A stretch of 64,000 bases of DNA, taken from Viridothelium virens. Taxonomy: Eukaryota; Ascomycota; Dothideomycetes; Trypetheliales; Trypetheliaceae. This document shows positions 46,394 through 55,909 of the stretch, one piece after another. Every line of letters starts with the position of its first letter. Positions within the stretch are counted from its first letter, which is position 1. The notes beneath the pieces are model-generated. The model ran no database searches, had not been told where the DNA came from, and saw only the letters and a program-made list of their open reading frames with translations. The translations under genes and the position numbers were made by a program. The DNA lies in the NCBI GenBank assembly GCA_010094025.1, contig ML991811.1, positions 230,511-294,510 of the forward strand, in the 5' to 3' direction.

Positions 46394-47299
46394 ATGGCTA
46401 GTCGTTATATTCCACCACACCTTCGCAACAAAGCTCCAAGTTCCAGCGGGCAGGAAAATACACCACCAGTCCCAAGAAGCTCCAAGCACGAGGAAGATCT
46501 ATTCACTGCAGGTGAAATTGTCGCTACCTTTTGGCCCAAAACCTTTGATTTAGAGGAAGAAAGTGATGATCCGCAAAGTGGAGCTTCCAAGAACTCAACT
46601 CTTCATGCCTCGGAAGCCGACCCGGACAAATTAAGCTTCGTCATCCTGTTCAGAGGAGCCAATCCGCGATGGTTTGCCGACAAGATCATCTACGCCAAGT
46701 CGAATCTCGACCTCCTACCCACTCCGCCCGCGACTCAGGAAACCCTTCAGTCTCCCGAGAGCACCCAGGCTGAAGAGGTAACCACGGACCCACCTTCCTC
46801 TGGGATCCAATCCGAACAACCGCAAGGCTCGGCGCAGACTGAAGCTTCTACAACACAAAGCGGCACCTCTCTCACGCCACCCATCCCAGTCTTTCAAGAA
46901 ATTTCTGGCCCTCGCCCTCGCAACATTCGCTTCGCCGGCTATTATAGCATATCGCATCTTTCCGTCCTTACTCCCCACAGTTCAGAACTTGTGCGCATGC
47001 TCGAACAGAAATGGTCCTATACTGACCGTCGTGGGACGGTGCATTACAAGGAACGAGACGCTGAGTCTTGGGAGAAGAGTCTGGGATTTAAGTGGGCGGT
47101 GATGAAGTTCAAGGCCGAGCCCGGGGCAGACGAGGAGATGGGTGCACCGAGAATTCAAAGGAGGGAGGAAGACGGAGAAAATGGCGGCAAGGCGGGGAAA
47201 AGCGTCAATGAAATGCTAAGCGAGCTAAGAACGGGCGGGAAAGACAAGGTCGAGCAGGAGGGTGACGTGGAAGCTGCAGACGACGAACTGGAACGCTGA
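46394..47299 (+). CDS. Conserved fungal protein with YIPPHLR motif, unknown
   Basis: Single exon, 301 aa. Begins MASRYIPPHLRNK; the YIPPHLR heptad is the same as the short N-terminal eIF4E-contact motif of Ded1/DDX3 helicases. No helicase follows. Two ordered-looking parts, FTAGEIVATFWPKTFDLEE with LSFVILFRGANPRWFADKI, and PRPRNIRFAGYYSISHLSVL with SLGFKWAVMKFKAE, are separated by an 80-residue Ser/Thr/Pro linker. The tail is acidic and charged. Function unknown; a translation or RNA-linked role is only suggested by the motif. Confidence 0.75.
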   Translation: MASRYIPPHLRNKAPSSSGQENTPPVPRSSKHEEDLFTAGEIVATFWPKTFDLEEESDDPQSGASKNSTLHASEADPDKLSFVILFRGANPRWFADKIIYAKSNLDLLPTPPATQETLQSPESTQAEEVTTDPPSSGIQSEQPQGSAQTEASTTQSGTSLTPPIPVFQEISGPRPRNIRFAGYYSISHLSVLTPHSSELVRMLEQKWSYTDRRGTVHYKERDAESWEKSLGFKWAVMKFKAEPGADEEMGAPRIQRREEDGENGGKAGKSVNEMLSELRTGGKDKVEQEGDVEAADDELER

Positions 47300-47616
47300 T
47301 GCAAGAGAAGCAGCTACTGAGGAATGAGAGCATGAGGCGATGGCCTAGATCAGAAGCCATCTAGTCGATGGAGGAAAACATGTGACATCAATTGGAGCAG
47401 AAGCTGACGTTGCTAAAAATAAGAAATAGCGTAATCAAAGAAGATCCTACGCGAACGGTCACACTGTTGGCCAGCCGCCTGATTTGCTTTGAAGCATACT
47501 CAGTGAGGAAATTAGAGAGCTTGAATTCGAAGTAAAAATTGGGTCCTCTTATTCGGCTGATTACATTGGATCTCATCTTAGCTCTCCTTGCCGTTTCCTT
47601 CGCTTATCGGTCCATT
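47300..47616. other. Intergenic, 3' flanks of convergent genes
   Basis: No gene seen. Confidence 0.4.
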
Positions 47617-48539
47617 CTAACTTTTGGTTACCTGCTCATATAATGTTAAAAGACAGCCTGCGCGTAACGATATCATCCTTACTGTTCTGGACTGGCATTT
47701 TTTCTTGTCCTTGTGGCGCTTCAGGTGGTCCTTACGGGGCGTCTTGTAACCGCACGAGCATAAATATCGTTCTGACGGAAATTCTTCTGCGTGACAGGCC
47801 CGACAGTGACGCTTGAGAGAACGCTCGTCTTTGAGGACAGATTGACAGCCTGTTTGTTTGCATGGGAAGGAAATGTGAGTCCTCTTTACGTGCCGCCTGT
47901 TGCGATTAGTTCACATGTTCGAGCAACATATTCTAGCAAATGTGCTTCTTACTTAAGCTGAAGCTCTCCGTTGCAAGTATGCGGGCACAAGTGGCATTTC
48001 CGGAGAAATTCGGGCTTTATTTCAAGCCCAGGAGCATCAATTGGCTTGCATAATGCTACCGCATCTTGACGCTGAGAGCTTTCTGGCAGGCTGCTCGCAT
48101 TACCCGATGTTTGCCAAATATTTTGAGTAGAGGACGAACTACTTGGCACAAGAATGTCCCCTGTATCAAAGGTGTGAGGTGCAGCGAGATCATACTCATG
48201 TTTTGCCGGTTCCGGGTAGTCTCCGTTGTGGAACTGATCTTCAAGCGTAGAAACTGGATCTATTATGGAAGGGAACCAAAAAGAACTGGAAATGTCGTCA
48301 AAATCAAGGTCGTTATGCAGAAAATCAAACTGTTCGAGATCGAAGCGAACATCAGTTGGATCGGCGAGATATATATCATCTTGCCGATCCAACTGATGTT
48401 GTTCAAGACCTCGAACATTTTGATGATCTTTCAATGCATCTTTACGGTAAGATGAAATTGTGGTACCGCGGACGGCGCCGCAGGATATTCGGTCTTTCGA
48501 TTGAAGTGCCCAGTGTTTTTGGTCTGTAGACTGGAATGG
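47617..48539 (-). CDS. C2H2 zinc-finger protein, 5' end unresolved
   Basis: Exon 47953 up to at most 48539 (a stop in frame at 48540..48542), intron 47897..47952, last exon 47617..47896. An acidic N-terminal part (DDIYLADPTDVRFDLEQF) precedes Cys/His fingers that form only after splicing: CHLCPHTCNGELQLKRHVKRTH, then CKQTGCQSVLKDERSLKRHC with RACH, then CSCGYKTPRKDHLKRH, whose last ligand is not clear. Probably a nuclear DNA-binding regulator. The open frame of the first exon contains no ATG at all, so either a further upstream exon carries the start or the gene has lost it. Two to three fingers in this spacing are typical of filamentous fungi. Confidence 0.65.
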
Positions 48540-49538
48540 CTAAGGTCTGTGGTCTCTCGGCAGGTGAGGTCTGTCTGGCTTCAGTCAGCTTGCCATCAAA
48601 AACACGGGATACGGAAAGGCAGGTTCCCAAGTGCAGACCGCCATAATCTTTCAAGTTTTTGTGAAGCCGAATGCCATATTTTTGAGAGGGAAATCGTAAG
48701 TACCTTTGCGAAAGGTTTTGCTTTTCTTTATTTTTCTTTGTGCCTGGGCGGACCGCCCACGCACGTCGGTGTTCAGCCACTCAGAGGCAGAGAACAATCG
48801 TAAAAACCACTGATAAGAAACAAAAGTGCCACATTGTGCCTAGGTGACGTGCAAAAGTGAGCGGTTATATTCTTGAGAGCTTCTGCGCAACAGACCGATC
48901 TGATTGGAGGCCCCACGCTGTGGCATCAGCACGTACGATTTTCAGCTGAGTCTGCCTGTCTGCCTAGCGTCGTGTCACTGTGCGGGACTTAGCGACAGCA
49001 TATTCATTGGATGCGCAGAGAGGCCTCAAGCGTCGGGCATGTAATGTGCAGCTGTGATCAGCTCTCTCACTGACTTATTCGATTTCGATTTCAAGGGGCC
49101 GGATGTACCTGCCAATCGATTTCCAACGGAGGCTCGGAAAATAGAATAATTCAGCTGAAACATCCATGCGCTTGAGGGCGGCTCTTTCAACCTATCAAAG
49201 AATCTTGTCATCCGATTTCAGTGATGAGTTTCGATCATTTTCTGAGAGGCCCCTCATGATACCGTACCGCAGTGAACGCCCTCAATTACATTCCACATCC
49301 GGGCATGTAGAATCTGAGGCCAGGTCCACGAGCCTACCAAATGATGTAATTTCCAACGTGAACCGTACTGGAGCCTGCGTTTTCATGGAGAAAAGAGATA
49401 TGTTGCATAGGATGACGCGAATCATTGCCACTGCATGTTCCGCGGATTGTCTAAAGCTCGGAGGAATGTTAAAGAGCGATGCCATATATAAGCATAGCTC
49501 TGCTTTCGTGTTTGAACGGACAGAAGCCTCATCTCAGA
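48540..49538. other. Intergenic, no gene seen
   Basis: May contain the missing first exon of the C2H2 gene; no convincing candidate found. Confidence 0.35.
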
Positions 49539-50027
49539 ATGGAGAATCAGTCTGGACAGCAGCAACAGCAAGGAAATGCAGCTTCAGTATCAGCAAGAGA
49601 TCCTGTGATGAGATATGATACAAGAACCCCGAGGAACATCACGAGCCATAACGAACCCGTTGTAAGAGGAGTCTACCAAGCCACAGCTCGGTCCTTTGGC
49701 GAGCAGAAGTCGTCTAATGAGATGACTACTGCGGAACCCCTGAATCAGTTATCACGCGGCCACGAAAACCGTTATTCAGTACCAGATCTTTCAGGAAGAC
49801 CGCCCCTTATTGACACCGACCAGAGTACCGGTATTTCCGACAAAGAAAAAGAGCTGATATCAAAAAGTACATTCATAACAGAACGAAGGCAAAGCCATGG
49901 GGAAGAGACAACTTACAAACGAAACCGAATAGGTACTTGTCTTCACTCAAATGTATTTCCAAGCCTAACAGATTCGCGAAACAGTAAAAGCGCCACTGTC
50001 GAGATCCAGGACTTACCATTCCGTTAA
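49539..50027 (+). CDS. Doubtful hypothetical protein, polar and low complexity
   Basis: Open frame of 162 aa starting MENQSGQQQQQGNAAS, rich in Gln, Ser, Arg and Glu, without predicted membrane or secretion signal. A possible 39-nt intron (GTACTT to CTAACAG) lies near its end. No family recognised and no supporting neighbour, so it may be chance. Confidence 0.25.
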   Translation: MENQSGQQQQQGNAASVSARDPVMRYDTRTPRNITSHNEPVVRGVYQATARSFGEQKSSNEMTTAEPLNQLSRGHENRYSVPDLSGRPPLIDTDQSTGISDKEKELISKSTFITERRQSHGEETTYKRNRIGTCLHSNVFPSLTDSRNSKSATVEIQDLPFR

Positions 50028-52231
50028 ACGACCATGGATGAGTGCGCCAGTAGACGAAACTTTGGCTTTGAGGCTGTCTGTCAATAAACAGAGCCATAGC
50101 TCTCCCATGAGTAGGTGGGAGCAGGAGGGTATTCGAGCACAGCCATGGAACAACATCGAGGGGTTTTATGTGGAATCAAATCGGAAGACAGTTCTTGAAA
50201 GCTTCAAGTGTTCAAATTTCAGGAATCATGACGATTTTGAGGAGGGCGGGGGATGAAGGGATTTTGCGGATCATGTTTCATCTAAAACAATACTGATATC
50301 AGATCGTCCGAAATGATGTTGAATTATGTTCAGACTTCTCAGCCCCGAGTAGAAATGGTAAATCTAATATCCCATCATATATGAGCTGGGTATATGAACA
50401 CAGTTGATACTTTGGGATGGTGCTAGTGCTTTTACAACCCACATCGCAGGTAAAGGAATGAAAGCAGATCCTGGTGGTCCGGGAGAGCTCGAAAGACGTG
50501 ACTTTCGGTCCTACTTGGTCAGCCGCTGTGTAGATTTCCCCGAGTTTTTTCTTGCCTAGACATCCAGATACCTGATAGACCTCTGCACAAACCTTCGATT
50601 GTACTTTCTAGATCGCTGACACTCGAGAAAGAGACCATGAGATAGGGTAATTTGCATAAGTATGCTCCAGTTTCAATGATGCGGCAACGAGCAAAAGGAT
50701 ACAAATCTCAGTGCTGGCGAACATGCTCAGCTGCCGTGAATTAGCTGGAAGATCTCTCACTTTCGATCCCATGAATGCTCGTGTATTGCGAAGATGCGCT
50801 TCTTTGCACTTGTAGCCCCTTTGTAGACAAGTTGCAAGGCTACAATCTGATTGCGAGAGCAGTAGCGGTCACGTCCGTCGAAGTAAGCGAGTGATCCGTC
50901 GGCTGTACTAGTGGCTTAGAGTTCGGACAGCATCGGCTAAATCCAACATTCTTGACGCTACTAAGCATGGAAACGCCGCCCCAGAGCTTCAATATCAGCA
51001 TCAACCTGTCAGTGAAAGAAGCCTCTGCTCCCTTCATCTCATGCCGCGCCAATCTTATGTGAAGGTATTGATAGTTGTTGCAATGCTCGAAAACCGCCAA
51101 CTCATGGGGAAAGTCATATGAGAATTCACTGGGACTATCTTGAAGTAGGCTTGACAGGTCGAGTGTCTTGGGACGTGTTTCAAATTGGCGGAATTCGAAA
51201 ATAAGAGTCCATCCTTTGGTAAAGCGGATTCCCTCTGTCGACAGCTAATTTGGGATTCGATCCTAAATCGTCAAGACGCCTCGGTTTAGCTCCGAGCCGC
51301 ACAGGCGGTGAATGGACTCCAAGTAACAGGAAGGAGCTTTGCTCCAGGTTACCGTGAGCAATCGCACAGTTTCACTCTTCCGAAAACTTTAGAGAATCGA
51401 TGCCCAGTCTATTTGGATCCCAAACCCGAGCGCTCCATGGTAGGATTTCGCAGGAAGTGCCGTCTGCTTGAACACGAACCCTCGGATTGCTGCCAGGCAC
51501 ATTTCACAGTTTTCTGTATGAGCGCAACCGGAGCTTCAGAGCTCTTGAAGGTCATGGGCTCTTGCTCACCCGGTCGGCACCAATACGTTTTCGGAACCAC
51601 TTGGAGCGAGTTTGGACACGATTTTCCTTGCGACTCTTCCACGCGAAAATCTCAGAGAATCTCCGATCTTGTAAGCCTGTCACTGTCTTTGACCTGGATG
51701 ATAGAATTGTTGGATGCAAGTGATCTCTGACATGAAGCCCGCGACTATCTTTCAGTAATATCGACATAACTGTCAATTCGTGTAAGCGATGTGAAGACGT
51801 TGCGAGGACATTTCTAGGGGATGATCTATCATCGGTAAGCTTGTGCTTAGATGGCCATGTGATTGGGGGTGTTAGGTTCTATCCTTGAGTTTCCTACCGA
51901 ATACCGGAGTAGAGACGGGAAGTGTCTGAGCTGAGGCTCGGCAAAGTTCCCATTACAAACTTTATGTGTTTGTGACTTCAAAAGCGGCATATCACTGGGG
52001 GCTGTGAGACTGACAAAATGCAGATAAAGAAAAGCTCTGGCACTGAAGCTTAAGATCAGAGCTTCTACACGTATCGGAGTTAAGACGCGACTCAGACGCG
52101 CGATGACGTAACACTGCCCCGTTCGTGAAATTAATTTCTTGAAACTTAGAATCTCCCGACAGTCTCCCCCAGGCGTCCATCTTGCCTTTGGGCAATCTCC
52201 CCACCTCTACCGTTGAACTCATTCATGCGGC
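50028..52231. other. Gene-free stretch of 2.2 kb
   Basis: The longest stretch without a recognisable gene. Short overlapping frames at 51308..51776 on both strands show no family signature. Confidence 0.4.
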
Positions 52232-52749
52232 ATGAGCAATCAATCCAACAATCGGTACATTTCTGCCTCCAGCTCTTCCTTGCGTTCCATGGATCTCCCC
52301 GGAGTCACGTTCATGACTAATCATTGTCCAGTTGGCGAGAAGGCCGCCCCCAAAGCCTCAACGCGCCTCCTCCCCAGCAGCATCAGCGCCAACAGCAGCA
52401 TCAGGCGCCTAGCCACGCGCAGACTGATCGGGCGAATGCCACTGCTTCACCTCGTCCCGGCTCCCAGAGCCAGAGCCGCCATACTCCCTCCGCATCGCAG
52501 GGTCGCGCACCCTTGGCAAGTCAGGCCGGCAATACGACGAGTACGGGTAACGCGTGGGGTGCAGAAGGAGGAGATAAGGGGCGTGCAGCGGTGATGAGTG
52601 TGTCAGGGGAAGATAAAGCGAAGGTGCTGGGCACTGGGAAGGAGTTTAATGGTGATGAGGTGAGGAGCTTTTTGAGGAGAGGTGCGTTTTCCCAAGCCTT
52701 AAAGCATCGATACCGGAGTTATCCGGCTTCAGTGAGAAGAGCTTCTTAG
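52232..52749 (+). CDS. Small conserved fungal protein, Gln/Pro-rich, unknown
   Basis: Exon 52232..52254 (MSNQSNN plus two bases), intron 52255..52331 with branch-like GACTAAT, then exon from 52332. The join gives MSNQSNNRWREGRPQSLNAP, then Gln/Pro/Ser-rich disorder and a short C-terminal motif EFNGDEVRSFLRR. The WREGRP start and the NGxxxxEVxxFLRR end recur in small ascomycete proteins as I recall them; no function known. The 3' end is unsure: a GTGCGT donor at 52682 may lead to a short last exon, ending at the same stop (52747..52749) or at a later one. Confidence 0.5.
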
Positions 52750-53460
52750 CATGCGTGGATGCTAAGATGTTATAGATGTGGTACCCGAGGGCGTCGAGAT
52801 GAAGAAAGGAGCAGCTTCATCGGCCAGGTCTGGCCTAATGGGGAACGGACAGGATTTCTGGACAGTCTTGCGAAAGCAGGTCACGGATCTGGAGCAGGGC
52901 AAACGCTGAGCACATAGTCTCTGCATAAAGCCTCCCCGAAGATGGAGAAGCTATAAGCTCCCAAAACGGCCTTGGTGGCTTCGTGGAATTTGGTACACAA
53001 TGGCTGGTGGGTAGTGGCGTGTGTGTGCCACCTGACGTCGACTTCAGCTACGAATGGGCCGACTAACGTTTGCAGACATGCGAAAGCAACAGCAAATGTA
53101 TAGCGGCAGAGCCATGCTTCCTACAAGCATAAATATTATGTCGAACACATAAATCGAAAGACGGTGTGTCTATTGGTTCATCAACCCACATTACTGAGTA
53201 GCAACCCATGTAGATGTTTACACCATATCAAATTATGATTAATTACTGTTATACTCGGTGCATCCTATGAGCCTCCTGACGTTCTGATAGTGACTTATAG
53301 GATGATAAAAGAGATAAGAGACATCATGCCTGGTCCTAACAGCATGCCTCCGACTCTCCTAACGAGTCGGAGAAACCCCCCAAATTATCATCCAATGGGG
53401 ATGGGAAGGTCATTGACTCTGGCTGAGATCCACCGAAAGGAGCCACAGTTCAGCTGATGC
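52750..53460. other. Intergenic, 3' flanks, with one hairpin
   Basis: No gene seen. A perfect hairpin lies at 53348..53372. Confidence 0.4.
53348..53372. other. Perfect 9-bp stem hairpin
   Basis: CTCCGACTC, 7-base loop TCCTAAC, GAGTCGGAG. It sits about 90 bases past the stop of the minus-strand Ser/Thr-rich gene, so it would lie in that transcript's 3' region. Function unknown. Confidence 0.6.
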
Positions 53461-55034
53461 TCATGTGGGGTTCCGACCAGTAGCCGATTCGCTCGTAGTC
53501 GAAGTAGACCTAACGGGAGGCGGGCTCGTAGTCGAATCCTTAGTAGCCGAGGAGGTGCTTGCAGTCAAGCTCGAGTTGGCGGACGTCGAGCTCGTAGTCG
53601 AATCCTTAGTAGCCGAGGATGTGCTTGTAGTTGAATCGTTAGGAGCCGGGGATGTGCTGGTAGACACGCTCGAGCTGGTGGATGTCGAGCTCGTAGTTGA
53701 ATCCTTAGTGGCCGGGGATGTGCTTGCAGTCGAATCCTTAGGAGCCGGGGATGTGCTGGTAGTCGAATCCTTAGTAGCCGGAGATGTGCTCGTAGTCGAA
53801 TGCTTAGCAGCCGGGGATGTGCTTGTAGACAAGCTCGAGCTGGCGGACGTCGAGCTTGTAGTCGAATGCTTAGCAGTCGAGGGTGTGCTTGTAGACAAAC
53901 TCGAGCTGGCGGACGTCGAGCTCGTAGTCGAATGCTTAGCAGCCGAGGATGTGCTTGTAGACAAGCTCGAGCTGGCGGATGTCGAGCTCGTCGCAGTCCC
54001 TTCATCCGTCCATATCTGTGTCCAAGCCGGCAACGTGGTCTCAAGAGTCGTCAAAGAAGTATTTGTAATGACTTGTGATAGGGTCACCGGAGAGTCGACA
54101 GTGTCAGTGACTGTGGAGATATCATTTTCAGGAAATGATTCCTCGGGTGCAGCTGCTTTCGGACCCGTAGTCGTACCCGGGGGTGATTGTGAGACAGGCA
54201 ATGAGCTGTTTTGTGAGGCTGCTAGAACCGTCCAAACTCGAGTTGAGGTTGCCATTGCGGTCTCGTTTGTCTTCGTGAAGAGAATCGTCGATACCTCTGA
54301 GACAGTCACTGGCGGCTCAAGAGTATCTACAGTAGGAGAACCAGACGTCTGTGCGAGGGAGAGGCCTGTGATGATGGCTGGGTTAGATGTCGGACATCTT
54401 CCGCTTGTCGTGGGAAGCGCAGTAGTTATCGTGCCGTCGGAACAGTCGCAGGAGGATGTTTTGCCTTTACTCAGAGTCCTAGATCGATCGATTAATTTCA
54501 GGTATCTTAAGAACGGGCGGGCAGTAGAGACCTAGTCTTGCATTCCCAAGGCAGCACGGTATTAGCATTCCAAGTCATCGTCGTTTCGGTTGGTGAAGTG
54601 GCTAAAGTGCTTGAGGAATTCCTGCCGGTGTTAGATGAGGCTTTTGCGTGGCCTGCTGTCGCCCTCGAGCTGCCAGACGCCGAAGGCGCGGAGAATGGAG
54701 AATGGGGCATCGAATTGGTGTGTACTAAGGTAGATGACTTGACTGAGGAAGTTGTTGATGCAATATGCTCACATTCGGGTGGTAGCAGAGGGCCAACTCC
54801 TCCGTCGATTGGACGTGAAGGGTGTGTACTAAGGCAATCGGTGCTTAGAGGAGTTGTGATAGATTCATTTGAGGCTGTGGGTTCCTCCTTTGGCAAATGC
54901 CCAGTGAATGAAGTCAAGAAGCTTGACATTGATGGGGGACCCAGGTGAGCACTGGAATTCGTTATGGCATGATCCTCAGCGAGAACACTATTCCCATGCA
55001 GCAATACAAGAAGAGTAGCAATGAAGATAGCCAT
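53461..55034 (-). CDS. Secreted Ser/Thr-rich tandem-repeat protein (wall mannoprotein type)
   Basis: Complement join 53461..54478, 54532..55034, giving 506 aa from MAIFIATLLVLLHGNSVLA, the best signal-peptide start; in-frame ATGs at 55067 and 55112 are alternatives. Body: Ser/Thr/Pro-rich with a few Cys, including a CDCSDGT motif just after the intron. Near the C-terminus a tandem array of 11- and 22-residue units (KDSTTSTSPAT; STSASSSLSTSTS) spans about 53520..54000. Such stretches are heavily O-mannosylated in wall proteins. The donor is GTCTCT, weak, but the join is in phase and both sides have the same composition. No GPI-like hydrophobic end. No known domain. Confidence 0.6.
53520..54000 (-). 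repeat. Coding minisatellite, 33/66-bp units
   Basis: Repeated GAATCCTTAGTAGCCGGGGA-like and AAGCTCGAGCTGGCGGACGT-like blocks, in multiples of three bases, inside the Ser/Thr-rich gene. Confidence 0.85.
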
Positions 55035-55909
55035 TCGAGAGCTGAGTATTGATATCGGATACATCATAAGGTGATAGTTGTGTTCTTTGGGTGGGAAAAG
55101 TTGGAATGACATCGACGAAGGGCAATGCCAATACCAAAAGTATCACAAAGAGGACTTCTATCGGAATTCTGAGAAAGAGAAAGGGTGGGATTTGATCACC
55201 TCTTATGGACCGCAGAGGCTGACCCGAACGATAATCACTGTAGATGTAAATTGCGACCTGGTGCAAGAAATCTTCCATAGTGATGTGTGACTCCTTTCTT
55301 CTGCCATTAGTAGCCCAGATCAAAATCCCAACGGCTCTCCGAGCACAACTATAAAGTTATCCGCAATTTGATGAAATCTCTATCCACACGTTGATCCTGG
55401 AAATTGAGAAGCGAGAAGTTCAGTCATATAAAATGTGAATACGGAACAGATATCGTGTTTTGAGAAATGACCGGAAATTCACCTAAGGGCTGCCTGTCGA
55501 TCGCAGCCAATTCTCTGGCGCAGGTCTCGAAGCGCATCATCAGCAGTCTGTAAGATTGCGGTTGCCTGCATCCATAGATTTGATGTTAATTTGGAACAAG
55601 TAGTTTTCCCCTGTTCAGTGTGGCGGAAGATTGTGACACACAAAAGCTTCCGAGATTGAGGCCGTTGGATGTCGTACGTTCGTGTCAATATGATTTTGAA
55701 CCTATAATGAGCCACACCAGAGCGGGTGACGTTCAGCCGTGTGGGGATTGATGCCTACGATAATGAATTGAATCCTTAACGCGCAGCGGTCATCTTGGAA
55801 TGTCACTAAATGTGGCTCGGGAAGATATGAATTAGCATGTAGAGTCATGGATTCCTTCGTAATTCGTTTCACTATAGCACAATTCGTATGACGCATATGG
55901 ATACCAGTG
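55035..55909. other. Intergenic, no gene seen
   Basis: Upstream of the Ser/Thr-rich gene and downstream of the YCR023C-like transporter. Confidence 0.4.

Noticed and set aside
53465-54535. Long plus-strand open frame of 356 codons, Val/Leu/Glu-rich
   Set aside because: It is the exact shadow of the Ser/Thr-rich minus-strand array; the minus strand has a signal peptide, a start and a matching upstream exon.
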